Both the position numbers and the translations under genes were made by a program. Below, piece after piece: positions 51,251 to 61,774 of a stretch of DNA of 64,000 bases. Position 1 is the first letter of the stretch. Each line of letters starts with the position of its first letter. The notes below the pieces were generated by a model that did no database searches, was not told the origin of the DNA, and was given only the letters and a program-made list of their open reading frames with translations. Source of the DNA: Butyrivibrio sp. YAB3001 (GTDB lineage Bacteria > Bacillota > Clostridia > Lachnospirales > Lachnospiraceae); contig NZ_FOKR01000014.1 of the NCBI RefSeq assembly GCF_900112195.1, positions 1 to 64,000 of the forward strand, given 5' to 3'.

Positions 51251-52393
51251 ATGATTTATCTGGATAATGCAGCTACTACTTTTCCGAAGCCGGAAAGCGT
51301 TTATGTTGCCATGGATAAAGCGAATAGAGAGCTTGGAATAAACGCTGGAAGAGGCTCATACAAATTGGCAAGGGAAGCAAGTGAACTCATAGCGGATACC
51401 AAAAGGCGATTAAGAGATATTGTCCACGCAGATATAGATAGTGCTGTAGTTTTTTCTCCTTCAATAACTGTGGCATTAAATCAAGTCATTCATGGGATTA
51501 GTTTTAACAAGAATTCTATAGTTTATGTGTCTCCATATGAGCATAACGCAGTTGCAAGGACTATTCACAATGTTTCTGAAAAGATTGGTTTTAAGGTTAA
51601 GTTACTGCCTATTGATTCAGGATACGAGATTGATCTTGATAAAACAAGATATGAGTTTTCAAAAGAAAAACCATCAGTTGTAATTTGTACACATGTTAGT
51701 AATGTGACAGGATACATACTTCCTATTGAGGAAATATTTAGAGAAGCTAAGAAATATGAAGCTATTTGTGTTTTAGATTCCGCTCAATCGTTGGGGCTTG
51801 TACCTATAGATGTGCGAAATAATAATGTTGATATCTTAGCTTTTGCTGGGCATAAAACGCTTTATGGACCATTTGGAATAGGCGGATTTATAAATGTTTC
51901 TGGAATTGAGCTTGAGGAATATATTACCGGTGGTACAGGAAGTGATTCTTTGAATCTTGATATGCCGAATCATCCAGAAGGAAAGTATGAGGCGGCTAGT
52001 AATAATATAGTGGCAATAGCAGGATTAAATGCTGCATTAGAAGCGCTGGATGTAAAAAAGAATTTTGAGCATGAGAGGAAAATAACTGAGTATTTAATAA
52101 GGCGATTGCAGACAATAAAAAATGTGCATATGTATTTGCCTAATGATTTGGAGCAGCATGTGGGTATTATTTCGCTTACATTTGATGGTTTGAAGTCTGA
52201 AGATGTAGGAATGATTTTGGATGAAGATTTTGATATAGCTGTAAGAACTGGATTTCATTGTGCTCCATATATACACGAATACTTAAGGGATAAGAGTTCG
52301 CTGGGAACAGTGAGAATCGGATTAGGTCAGTTTAATACTCAATATGATATTGACTCAATTATAGATGCGCTTAAGCAGATTGCGGAGGAATAA
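51251..52393 (+). CDS. sspA: Cysteine desulfurase (SspA/DndA-like)
   Basis: This codes for 380 residues. The PLP-lysine lies in FAGHKTLYGP, the cofactor aspartate in VLDSAQSLG, and the active cysteine in RTGFHCAPYIHE near residue 340. The start YLDNAATTFPKP is the class V aminotransferase hallmark. The group II/SufS-like RTGxHCAP arrangement differs from IscS. It supplies sulfane sulfur to SspD-type proteins. Full length, ten bases downstream of sspC. Confidence 0.92.
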   Translation: MIYLDNAATTFPKPESVYVAMDKANRELGINAGRGSYKLAREASELIADTKRRLRDIVHADIDSAVVFSPSITVALNQVIHGISFNKNSIVYVSPYEHNAVARTIHNVSEKIGFKVKLLPIDSGYEIDLDKTRYEFSKEKPSVVICTHVSNVTGYILPIEEIFREAKKYEAICVLDSAQSLGLVPIDVRNNNVDILAFAGHKTLYGPFGIGGFINVSGIELEEYITGGTGSDSLNLDMPNHPEGKYEAASNNIVAIAGLNAALEALDVKKNFEHERKITEYLIRRLQTIKNVHMYLPNDLEQHVGIISLTFDGLKSEDVGMILDEDFDIAVRTGFHCAPYIHEYLRDKSSLGTVRIGLGQFNTQYDIDSIIDALKQIAEE

Positions 52394-52397
52394 GAAC

Positions 52398-54098
52398 ATG
52401 GATTCAAGAACTAAAAGGTATATAGCATATTTGAATTCGCTGCATAATTATAATGCCCAGAATGAAAATGCATTTGGAGAAAAAAATGTAGGTAGCGAAT
52501 TTTTTAAGGAAACTGTAGTTGAAATTGGCCTTTCAAAGTATATAGAGAAGTTTTTCTTGAATGATGAGCCTCACATTATCATTCTTTCTGGCCATGCTGG
52601 AGATGGAAAAACAAGTATCATGTATGAGGTTTTGAGAGATCTTGGAATCGAATTTAAAGCATATGAAAAAGAAAACGAAGTTACTTTGAAAAGCGGCAGG
52701 CAGTGTTGCTGCATAAAGGATTTTAGTGAGCTTTCTGATGAAGAAAAAGTTGAAACGTTAAAGAGAGTGCTTGAATACCCAGCAGGTGGTAAATTTGTAT
52801 TTATGGTTGCTAATACAGGACCACTTATTAATACTTTCAATCAGATATATACGGAGAATCAAGAAGAAACAGAAAGCAAAATCATAGAAGCTCTTGATGA
52901 GAATAGTGGGAAGATTACAGATATAAACGGAAAGTCAATTCGGTTGATTAACGTTGCAGGAGTCGATAATACATATTTTGCCAAAGAATTTCTAAATAAC
53001 CTCATTAAGGATGAACTATGGGAAGACTGCAGTCATTGCGAAAAGAGAGATTTTTGTTTTGTGTACAGAAATCAGAGGTTAATTAAAGAAAATAGATCGA
53101 AGGTTGAAGACTTTATCTATAAGAATTACATTTGGATGATGGAATATGGTACTAGATTAACCATTAGAAGTATGACGGAACAGTTGGCGTATATGATTAC
53201 AGGCGGAAGAAATTGTGATGAGGTTAAACCTGTAGAAAAGTACAAAATGTTGTTCACGAATTTGTTTTTTGGGTGTATTGGTACAGAAGATAATCCTAGA
53301 TCTGATGTTATTCTTGCGATACGCGAAACAAAGAAGAATAGATTTGATCAGAAACGCTTAAGCGCCGATGAGAGTCTTTTAATTAAACGTGACTACTCAT
53401 ATATATTTAGTGATGAATTTGGGAATATTATAGCTGAGGCGGAAATTGAAAACAGAAATATTGAAGGATGGGATCAGTTCTTAAGGCGAGCCTATATATT
53501 TGCGAACATAATAACTGATGAAAAGGCTTTGGAATCTGATTATAAAGATATATTCTCGAAAAATTTTGGGCGATATATAAATATTAGGGAAGGAAAACAA
53601 TCTCCTGGAAGCAGTGAAAATTCTCTGGTTTCTGATGCACTTTCTATGATTTATTTAGGATCCACATTAAAGAAGGGTGGAATGAATGATATACCGCTTA
53701 CAATGAGCAGAGAATCAGGTTTGATGCAGAACGTTCAGTTGATCACAGGTATGATTCCAGCAAGAAGAATGTCAGTTATAGCTGAGAAAACAAACGATAA
53801 TTCATTTAATGAGGGAAAAGAAAGGTATGTAATGCGGTTAAAGATTGCTGGAGATATCTTAGATACAGTATTAACACTTCCGCTTTTGGATTATTTTGAA
53901 GAATTAAAGAGAGGGGTTGTTGTGACAAATGTTGACCCTCAATTAACACATGGTGTAGAAAGCTTGAAATCACAATTGTCTGCTATTTGTGATGATAGCA
54001 TAGAAAATGTTATTGAAATGATTGAATTAACTAATAGCGGTAATAAGGATATACAGCTGGATTTTTCAAATCCTTATCACATAAAGGAAGCATATTAA
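52398..54098 (+). CDS. dptF: DptF-like ATPase
   Basis: This codes for 566 residues. ATG 52398 is preferred over 52365 because GCGGAGGA lies about eight bases before it. The P-loop is GHAGDGKTS at residues 65-73. A Cys cluster CSHCEKRDFC lies near residue 210, similar to a zinc site. Size and the order before a 498-residue and a 1776-residue protein match DptF (DndF), the ATPase of the phosphorothioation-dependent restriction block DndFGH; the assignment rests on this pattern. Confidence 0.75.
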   Translation: MDSRTKRYIAYLNSLHNYNAQNENAFGEKNVGSEFFKETVVEIGLSKYIEKFFLNDEPHIIILSGHAGDGKTSIMYEVLRDLGIEFKAYEKENEVTLKSGRQCCCIKDFSELSDEEKVETLKRVLEYPAGGKFVFMVANTGPLINTFNQIYTENQEETESKIIEALDENSGKITDINGKSIRLINVAGVDNTYFAKEFLNNLIKDELWEDCSHCEKRDFCFVYRNQRLIKENRSKVEDFIYKNYIWMMEYGTRLTIRSMTEQLAYMITGGRNCDEVKPVEKYKMLFTNLFFGCIGTEDNPRSDVILAIRETKKNRFDQKRLSADESLLIKRDYSYIFSDEFGNIIAEAEIENRNIEGWDQFLRRAYIFANIITDEKALESDYKDIFSKNFGRYINIREGKQSPGSSENSLVSDALSMIYLGSTLKKGGMNDIPLTMSRESGLMQNVQLITGMIPARRMSVIAEKTNDNSFNEGKERYVMRLKIAGDILDTVLTLPLLDYFEELKRGVVVTNVDPQLTHGVESLKSQLSAICDDSIENVIEMIELTNSGNKDIQLDFSNPYHIKEAY

Positions 54099-54110
54099 GG
54101 AGATTAAATA

Positions 54111-55607
54111 ATGGAAACATTCCCAAAAACAACGAATTTAAAAGACAATAACAATAATCTCTCAATTGCTCTGTTGGGAAATCGATTCATCCCTGATCAG
54201 ACATTGTATGAATATCTAATAGAGTTTTTGTTAGTCTTTGTTTCTGCCAAAAATGAGGATTTGAATACCGGTAAAATGCGATTTCATAGAATGGATTTAG
54301 GTGAGGATTGCTCTTATTGGGTTGATCCAAGAATGGGCCTGAGAAGATTTCTTTTTTATGAAAAGACAAGAAAAAACAGTTGTATAAAATTTGATGAATA
54401 TGCATATAAAAAACATGAGGAAATCCTTCTTAAAAGAATGAAGGACATTGATGATGAAAAGGCGCTGAAATATCTAGAAAGTATTCAAGATTTATTGCAT
54501 GGTTATGCTGTCGTAATAAAAAAGAGATCCTGGATGGCGCAAGCATTACTACCTATATGTCCAGAATTGATTTTTAATGATGCAGCGCCAACCGAAAACA
54601 AAAGGCTTAAGGAAGTAAAGTGGGAAGAGAATCCAATTACAGTTGATACTAAGTTTGATATGACAAAGCATAACTTCTTGGCAAGGGGTGGTGAGTTATA
54701 TTACTTACATTTGTTGCAGTATTTAAATGAGAATTCAGAGAAAAGAGAACATTTGGAAAGGCTTCTTTCCAATATGTTGTCTAGTCATTCAAGCAAAATA
54801 TCAACAATGGCTACATTCATTCAGAATTCCTGGGAAGAAGATATGGGATTTACAAAAAAGGAGTTAGCACAAGAGTTAAAACTAGCATATATCCCTGAAG
54901 AAGCATATAAGTCTTGCGAAGAACATGCTGTAGACGAATTAATTAATTATCTATCTGCAGAGATTCATCCAATTACTAGGATTGATATTTTGGCTAAGGG
55001 GGTAATGTTCCAAGTAATGAGAATGATGACAAGTGCTGTTGCGCAGTATTTGTCTATAGAAAAAAAGCCTTGGATTATTGATATGAGAGGCAATAATGCA
55101 GATACAGTAAAGAAAATTGCAAATAAAGGATACAAGGCTATTGAGGCAGATTTTCTTACTGCTATTAATATGGAGGCTGATGAGAGGGAAATCGATAAAT
55201 CTCAGCTATTTAAAGTGACACGAGATGCCAAAAAGGCATCGTTCGATATTTTTAAGGCAAAAGGGAAGGAAATGCAATGCATCATTCCCATTAAAGGCTC
55301 GTTTGAGAGGATGACATTATCAGAGGATATTATTCGCTTTTTAGTGTTGGCATTGGTCGCTCCTGGAGAGAAGATGACAGTAACAACTTTTTTGAAAAAG
55401 CTTTATGACAATTACAACATTGTTATTGGACCTGAAGAGTATAAAAAATCTATAAGTTCTCAAGATTTAACAGAATCATTGGCTAACAGCTTTAGTGACA
55501 ATATGGTGGCATTTCAACAGTTTTTAAAGAATACAGGATTCTTGAGAGAATTGTCTGATGCTACATCAATTGTTGTAAATCCATATCACAACACGTTGGA
55601 GGATTAG
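54111..55607 (+). CDS. dptG: DptG-like protein
   Basis: This codes for 498 residues with AAGGAG upstream. No P-loop or nuclease motif is seen. Segments DPRMGLRRFLFYEKTRKNS and LLHGYAVVIKKRSWMAQALL look conserved. The C-terminal 150 residues are basic and helical. Its place between DptF-like and DptH-like genes and its size fit DptG (DndG). I cannot support this by a motif, so the name is based on position. Confidence 0.6.
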   Translation: METFPKTTNLKDNNNNLSIALLGNRFIPDQTLYEYLIEFLLVFVSAKNEDLNTGKMRFHRMDLGEDCSYWVDPRMGLRRFLFYEKTRKNSCIKFDEYAYKKHEEILLKRMKDIDDEKALKYLESIQDLLHGYAVVIKKRSWMAQALLPICPELIFNDAAPTENKRLKEVKWEENPITVDTKFDMTKHNFLARGGELYYLHLLQYLNENSEKREHLERLLSNMLSSHSSKISTMATFIQNSWEEDMGFTKKELAQELKLAYIPEEAYKSCEEHAVDELINYLSAEIHPITRIDILAKGVMFQVMRMMTSAVAQYLSIEKKPWIIDMRGNNADTVKKIANKGYKAIEADFLTAINMEADEREIDKSQLFKVTRDAKKASFDIFKAKGKEMQCIIPIKGSFERMTLSEDIIRFLVLALVAPGEKMTVTTFLKKLYDNYNIVIGPEEYKKSISSQDLTESLANSFSDNMVAFQQFLKNTGFLRELSDATSIVVNPYHNTLED

Positions 55608-55608
55608 T

Positions 55609-58600
55609 ATGAAATACGTAGTTAACAGTTTAGTTCAGCTTATAGAGAACCAAGCACCTACCAAAGGCACAGAAACCATTATAAGAGTGGATGGATTTGA
55701 AAGCTTGGAAATATATGAGAACTTTGCAAGAAGGATTGTTGAAGCCTACAAAGATTCTGGATTGAAGGTTGATGTTAAGCTGACAAAAACCAAGATGGAC
55801 TCACTTGAGAAAAACTGTGATAACACAACCATAAGGAATTCTTTAATTCAAAATAAATGGGTGATTCAGTCTGAAAGTGTAACTTATTATAGAAACTTAC
55901 ATGAAAGTGATCTCCTAATACTTTTAGGAACAGAAACTGAAGAAGATAAGGGCGGATTAGATAATTGCTTTACAATTACTCCAGACATTCTGATAGCTAA
56001 TTTAAACAAAAATTATAATGAAATATTCGAGCTGGAAGATTGCGGTTTTAGTGAATCAGAATGTGATACGGTTGATGCTTTATTTAAGAACTTATTTGAA
56101 TATGTTCCTGTTGATATTTGCAAGTTAAGTAGTATTGCGGATAGATGGAAAGGCAAATTTGATACATTACAGGACTTTATAGAACTATTTTATTCTGAGT
56201 TAAGCGAGTGGGGACTTCCAGGAAGAAAACATAACTATCCGACAGTCAGAAATATTAACTCTTCGAGGAACGTTCTTAAGTTGGAGCATGACTTTATAAG
56301 TGGAGGCATGTTTACAAATGTAAATAAAACACAATATGAAAAGTATTTGAAACAGATAGAAAAATACGGCGAGGATGAGAATAGGGAGTTTTCAGATGAT
56401 TGGGAAGGCTGGAGTCAGCAAGCAATTAAATCATATGATGAACTTAGCGAGATATTAAGAGGTTTTATTATCGGAAGTGACTTCGAAAGAAACGTTGAAA
56501 GATTTCTTCATACTGACTTTGCAATAATTGAAGCTATTTTTGGCGTGCCAATTGAAAAAGTAAAAAAGCAAAGAGATACAGTAATCAAAATGTCTGGTGA
56601 GCCACTGGAAATATTCACAAGAGCGCTGCTTATTTCTTTGACTAATATGCTTAATGATGAGATCTGTGCTGATAGGATTGTATTTAACATAAAAAAGGCA
56701 GAGATTGTTTCTTGGGCTGCAAATTCTGATGAAGATGATGTTGATATTCAATTATTAAATGCTTGGAAATCTATTTGCAGGCATACAAACGGAGCAATAG
56801 AATTATTAGATTCCTATGGCTGGAGCGTGGGAGAGGATGGAATACAATTATCTACTAAACCAGAAAATATTTTTGATCCTTCATGCGCGAAACTGAACAT
56901 AGATACTTCTGGAGTTATATCAGCAGCGAGTACAAATAAAACTTTGAACAAGGTGATTTTTGATGTTTGTTGCTATTCGGAAGATGATTCACATCCTGTT
57001 CAAAAACAGACTTTTCAGTGGAATTTTGAGGCTTCTTGCAGCTGGAATCATTATTTTGGAGATTTATGTGAACAGGATTTTGCAAAGGCTGATGGTTTTA
57101 GCTATATCCCGTTAACTACAATAAACAAGCTGAACCCACTGTTATTTACTAAGAGCAGCGAAGAATTCTTTGATGCTTATGAAGAAAGGGAACTAGACTT
57201 TTCGTTTAATATTTGCGACTTTGTTGATAAGAAGATTCCACAATCACACTTAGAATACTCTGCGCAATTTGATAAAGTGGGGAGAGCATTTGCTAAGTTT
57301 GCATTTGATATAGCTAAGAATGGCTACTATACGGAATTAGGTAAGTATGATTCATCTTTAAAAGAACTGATATCTTCCTATGGTAACCTTGGTGAGTTTA
57401 TATCAAAAAAACTTCTTCCAGAGAATATGAAATGGATTTTGGATGCTTATATTCATTCGTTTAATATAGAAACATCCTGTGATGTCCTGGAGTGTGAAAA
57501 AGATATTGCTGCTTGTATTGTTCCACCATGGCATCCAGCAGCATTAGAAAAACTGAACGATCAAAAAATCTTTTTCTTGGATGGATGTTATGAATGGTGG
57601 CAAAATCAGCTTCAGAATGAAGGTGCTTTACTCAAAGAGGTTAATTCAACTGTAGATGATTTACTTGAGATGAGCACAATTCAAAGCTCATTAGACCTAT
57701 TTCCGTCATATGATTCAAGTTATTTCGGCGCAAGGAATTCATATGATGCATTCTCTTTGTACGGTAGAAGAGATATAGAAAATACAAACAGATTGAAGGA
57801 CATGATCCGCAAAGATGCTATATTTGACGATGACTTTGATTCTAGTGAAATAAAGCATTTTAATGACAATGCAAAAATGATATATGGCGTTCTTCATGAT
57901 TATATGAAAGCTTTTCCTAATGCTTATAGTAATCTGAGCATTGTATTTTTGGATCCTTCCGAGCTTCAGCCTATTATTGCTGCTATTTATAGATTCGTGG
58001 ATGTAGAAAAGAATAAGCATGGTGATGTAAGAATCAATATAGAGCTCAATATATTGGTAAAACCAGAGAATAAGGGTGGCAGAAACTATCTTGCTTACTG
58101 GATGGATGAAGCTTTTTCTCAGGATTCAAATGTGAATATTCATACTTACTTGAATGAGTATGAAACAAAGAATGATCTTGAAAGATTGCTTGATAGCAAT
58201 AATGACATTATCTTTGCTATGGATATTTTACGTGTGGATGCGCTGAAGTTTCTTAAGGATAATGAAATTGTTGCAATTAAAACAAATGAGTGTAGATTTC
58301 CTATAGTATACAAGCCATCACCTATGTCGGAGACTTCTGTAAAGCGTAAGATAGAATTGTCGCAGCCTCAGTTTAGAGCAGCATTTGAACATACGCAGGT
58401 TGTTAGATATAGAAACAATATGGAAAATGCACCTGTGGACAAGTATATTGCTTATAAAGAGGTGAGAATTGATGATGATGCTCAGGAAATAGTGTTTTTC
58501 TTGCATACATTAGCGTATTGGGTTGTATGTATCGACAGTGGTATGGATGGAGCTCTTTTAAGAAGTAATGATTATAAAAATAGTTATCAGATAATTGGAT

Positions 58601-60939
58601 TTAGTACTGGAAAAGGAGAGTATGGTCAGTACAATCTAACTATTACAGCTAGAAAAACTATTCTTGAAACTATAAAGAAAGGACTTGATTCAAGACTATA
58701 TAAACTATTTAGATGGACTCCTGACAAAATTGAGAAAGCAGCCAAATTATGCTTAGAAGAAGCAAGTGGTCTAGATGGAATTAGTCTATTGTCGGCTATA
58801 AATCCTAAGGATAGAAACATCAATGAGTTTATGGCATATGTTTTAACTTCGCTTATAGAGAAGGAAAAAGGAACAAAAAATGCCCTTAAAATAGTTGTTC
58901 ATTTGGATTCATACAAACATTGGTTTAGCGGTGAAATAGATAAGGATGATGACAATTCAATGTCTAGACCAGATTTCCTTGTCCTTGAGGCAAATACAAA
59001 TGGTGATGACAAGATCGTATTAAATGCAACGATAGTAGAATGTAAGATAGCAGGATTAGCATCTGCAGATAGTCATAAAATGAAGGCTGTCGGACAGGTT
59101 CGTCATGGCATTAGAAGGTTATCACAGATTTTTGATCCTAATTCTAAGTCGGTAAAGAGAAGGTATTGGTATGCCCAATTATATAGGGCGTTAGTCTTTG
59201 CTCAGGTTACATTCTCAAATGAATCAGCAGACTTTGAGGTTATGTCTGCAAAACTAAGAGCAATACTAGACGGCAATTTTGAAATCAATTGGAATGGTAG
59301 AGTATTAGGTTTTTGGCTTGACTTAAATACTGAAGAGGAAGTTGCGACTGAATTAGAGGACGAGCCAATTACAGTCTTGGATATTCCGCAGATTCGAGTT
59401 CAAAAGTTGTTGCTTGAGAATAATTCATTGACTCAGGCAGATTATGTAGCTATTGATGAAGAATTGTTAAGGGATGAAGAGGAAGAAGAAGCTGACATTA
59501 AAAAGCGCCAGAGACTTGTAAAGAAAGAAATGGAGCAAGTAAGGAGAGAAGATAAGCGTGAACGAAAAGATGATTCTGCAACAGAGAATCATTCTAAACT
59601 TGAGTCTTCTCAAAATGATGCTCCGATAAGTGTTGGCGAAGAAGCTCCTGAGAGTCAAATTGTTGAGAAAACTCCAGTAAATGTTTCTGATACACCGGAG
59701 ACTACAAGTGGGAATGAATCTGTGACCAATGAAAGCGATAATAATATCGAACAAAAAACATCTGCAACCGAAAAGATAGATGTAGCAGAAGAGGTAGATG
59801 CTAGTAGTAGAGAGGTTGTTTCTCTTGAAAACATTAGGGTTCTTGTTGGTAAAAGCAAAATGGGCGAAAATGTTTTCTGGGAATTTGGAAATAAAAGTCT
59901 TGCGAATAGACACCTACTTATTACTGGCACTTCTGGTCAAGGAAAAACATATAGCATACAGACTATGCTATATGAATTGAGTAAGAATAATGTTTCTTCA
60001 GTTGTTTTTGATTATACGGAAGGTTTTAGACTGGATCAGCTGGAGCAGAAGTTTGTTGAGTTGATGGGCGACAAAGTTAAACAGCATATCATTTATAGTA
60101 CTGGAGTTCCTATTAATCCATTCAAGAGACATGAGATTGAAGTTGCGGGGATGAGTATTGTTGAAAAACCGTCGGATGTAGCTAATAGAATAGCCAATAT
60201 ATTCACTCATGTTTATAAATTTGGGGAACAGCAATATGCTGCTATATTTGAAGCTGCACGTATGGGAATTGAGGAATATAAAGAGGATATGAACATGCTT
60301 CATTTCCTTGAAAAACTTGAGGAGGTAAAGAGTACTAACCAAACTGCCAAAACTGTTATTTCTAAGATGACTCCATTTTTCCATAGTATAGAATTTGACC
60401 AAAAATCGGATTTTGATTGGGGCAAAGTTCTGTATTCGGAAGAACCTCAGTTGAATATTTTTCAGCTAACACTGATCGATAGAGAGATGCAAGTAGCAAT
60501 AACTGAACTTATGCTATGGGATGCATGGTACTTTTCGAAAAAATATGGTAGTAAAGAAAAACCCTTTGTCGTTGTACTTGATGAGGCGCAGAATTTGTCG
60601 CATAAATCAAATTCGCCGAGTGCAGTTATCCTTACTGAGGGAAGAAAATTTGGATGGTCAGCTTGGTTTGCAACACAATCAACGAAGATTTTGGCGGATG
60701 ATGAAGTTACAAGGCTATTACAAGCTGCATTTAAGTTGTATTTTAAGCCTACAGATGATGAAGTTACAAGAATGGCAAAGCAGCTTGATCCATCAGACGG
60801 AAATGCTTGGTTAAGTTCGCTCAAAGGCCTAAAAAAGGGTCAATGTATTGCAGTTGGTGAACGTATAAAGGCAAATGGTGATTTTGGACAAGTTAAGCCC
60901 ACAATCACAAATGTTATCTCATTTGAGGAAAGGAATTAA
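55609..60939 (+). CDS. dptH: DptH-like HerA-type ATPase with PD-(D/E)XK-like motif
   Basis: This codes for 1776 residues, one base after the DptG-like gene. The C-terminal 350 residues are a HerA/FtsK-type motor: Walker A GTSGQGKT from residue 1440, then SSVVFDYTEGF, Walker B VVVLDEAQNL with Asp1658-Glu1659 and FATQST. A Ser/Glu/Asn-rich linker covers about 1290-1400. Before it, SRPDFLVLEA (Asp1122) and IVECKIAG (Glu1144, Lys1146) form a PD-(D/E)XK-like pattern. DptH is the largest part of the DndFGH restriction block. The nuclease reading is inference. Confidence 0.8.
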   Translation: MKYVVNSLVQLIENQAPTKGTETIIRVDGFESLEIYENFARRIVEAYKDSGLKVDVKLTKTKMDSLEKNCDNTTIRNSLIQNKWVIQSESVTYYRNLHESDLLILLGTETEEDKGGLDNCFTITPDILIANLNKNYNEIFELEDCGFSESECDTVDALFKNLFEYVPVDICKLSSIADRWKGKFDTLQDFIELFYSELSEWGLPGRKHNYPTVRNINSSRNVLKLEHDFISGGMFTNVNKTQYEKYLKQIEKYGEDENREFSDDWEGWSQQAIKSYDELSEILRGFIIGSDFERNVERFLHTDFAIIEAIFGVPIEKVKKQRDTVIKMSGEPLEIFTRALLISLTNMLNDEICADRIVFNIKKAEIVSWAANSDEDDVDIQLLNAWKSICRHTNGAIELLDSYGWSVGEDGIQLSTKPENIFDPSCAKLNIDTSGVISAASTNKTLNKVIFDVCCYSEDDSHPVQKQTFQWNFEASCSWNHYFGDLCEQDFAKADGFSYIPLTTINKLNPLLFTKSSEEFFDAYEERELDFSFNICDFVDKKIPQSHLEYSAQFDKVGRAFAKFAFDIAKNGYYTELGKYDSSLKELISSYGNLGEFISKKLLPENMKWILDAYIHSFNIETSCDVLECEKDIAACIVPPWHPAALEKLNDQKIFFLDGCYEWWQNQLQNEGALLKEVNSTVDDLLEMSTIQSSLDLFPSYDSSYFGARNSYDAFSLYGRRDIENTNRLKDMIRKDAIFDDDFDSSEIKHFNDNAKMIYGVLHDYMKAFPNAYSNLSIVFLDPSELQPIIAAIYRFVDVEKNKHGDVRINIELNILVKPENKGGRNYLAYWMDEAFSQDSNVNIHTYLNEYETKNDLERLLDSNNDIIFAMDILRVDALKFLKDNEIVAIKTNECRFPIVYKPSPMSETSVKRKIELSQPQFRAAFEHTQVVRYRNNMENAPVDKYIAYKEVRIDDDAQEIVFFLHTLAYWVVCIDSGMDGALLRSNDYKNSYQIIGFSTGKGEYGQYNLTITARKTILETIKKGLDSRLYKLFRWTPDKIEKAAKLCLEEASGLDGISLLSAINPKDRNINEFMAYVLTSLIEKEKGTKNALKIVVHLDSYKHWFSGEIDKDDDNSMSRPDFLVLEANTNGDDKIVLNATIVECKIAGLASADSHKMKAVGQVRHGIRRLSQIFDPNSKSVKRRYWYAQLYRALVFAQVTFSNESADFEVMSAKLRAILDGNFEINWNGRVLGFWLDLNTEEEVATELEDEPITVLDIPQIRVQKLLLENNSLTQADYVAIDEELLRDEEEEEADIKKRQRLVKKEMEQVRREDKRERKDDSATENHSKLESSQNDAPISVGEEAPESQIVEKTPVNVSDTPETTSGNESVTNESDNNIEQKTSATEKIDVAEEVDASSREVVSLENIRVLVGKSKMGENVFWEFGNKSLANRHLLITGTSGQGKTYSIQTMLYELSKNNVSSVVFDYTEGFRLDQLEQKFVELMGDKVKQHIIYSTGVPINPFKRHEIEVAGMSIVEKPSDVANRIANIFTHVYKFGEQQYAAIFEAARMGIEEYKEDMNMLHFLEKLEEVKSTNQTAKTVISKMTPFFHSIEFDQKSDFDWGKVLYSEEPQLNIFQLTLIDREMQVAITELMLWDAWYFSKKYGSKEKPFVVVLDEAQNLSHKSNSPSAVILTEGRKFGWSAWFATQSTKILADDEVTRLLQAAFKLYFKPTDDEVTRMAKQLDPSDGNAWLSSLKGLKKGQCIAVGERIKANGDFGQVKPTITNVISFEERN

Positions 60940-60941
60940 GA

Positions 60942-61763
60942 ATGGCTTCTAATGGAAATGTAAATTTTCATGAGACTTTTAAACCAGATGCTAGCTATAT
61001 AGCTAGCATACTGGAGATTGCTGATGATGCGACATATTCAGGTGTACAGGAGATTTCGTCTGATACAGGCATCCCGCAAGGGGATCATAGTGGTAAAGTG
61101 GACTCGCATCTTTTATATTCTAAATATATGGGACTGATAAATGTTGTGAAAAAGCCTGGAAGTATTTATATTTCAAGGACAAATCTGGGCGAGGTAATTT
61201 ATAACGAGGATCCTGGACTTCAGGAAAATCTTTCTCTTTTGATTTGTCATGGAATGTTGTCTAGGCCTATTGATGGAGCGCCCTTATGGAAGTCGTTTTT
61301 TGCAGATGTTTTGCCTAGGTACAATGAAACGATTTCCAAAGACTATCTTTTAGGTGAGTTAAATCAAATATATGATGGAAAAGTATCCACTAAAAATCTG
61401 TCTCCATTACTAAATGCGTATGACGATATGTTTTCATCGTTAGATTTGGTGGAGGTTTCAGGAGATAATGTAATTGTTAAGAAGGCAAAAATGTCTAAGG
61501 AATTTATTTTTGCCTATGCATACATATTTTATTCGCTTTGGAATGAAAAGTATCCAGATCAAGCTGAAATAACATCTATACAGATGGATGATTTGCATTT
61601 TGGACACATATTTGGTTGGGGCAAAAAAGATGAATATGAAATGCTAGAAAGGATGACCGAAAAGAGTATCATAAGACTAAATAGGCAACTATCTCCATAT
61701 ACTATTTATAAGTTGGTTACGCTAGACGATTTGAGAGATTTACTATTTAGTGAGTTATTCTAG
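60942..61763 (+). CDS. Second, divergent DUF4007-like protein
   Basis: This codes for 273 residues, two bases after the DptH-like gene. NVNFHETFKPDASYIASIL aligns with the GHEKFALREGW region of the 46776 gene product, and LGEVIYNEDPGLQENLSLLICHG aligns with its IGNMIYENDLYFEDVFTLWILHS segment. The winged-helix core is recognisable but identity is low. It is probably a paralogue of the SspB-like protein with a separate target, paired with the ATPase gene that follows. Confidence 0.6.
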   Translation: MASNGNVNFHETFKPDASYIASILEIADDATYSGVQEISSDTGIPQGDHSGKVDSHLLYSKYMGLINVVKKPGSIYISRTNLGEVIYNEDPGLQENLSLLICHGMLSRPIDGAPLWKSFFADVLPRYNETISKDYLLGELNQIYDGKVSTKNLSPLLNAYDDMFSSLDLVEVSGDNVIVKKAKMSKEFIFAYAYIFYSLWNEKYPDQAEITSIQMDDLHFGHIFGWGKKDEYEMLERMTEKSIIRLNRQLSPYTIYKLVTLDDLRDLLFSELF

Positions 61764-61774
61764 GAGATGTAGCA

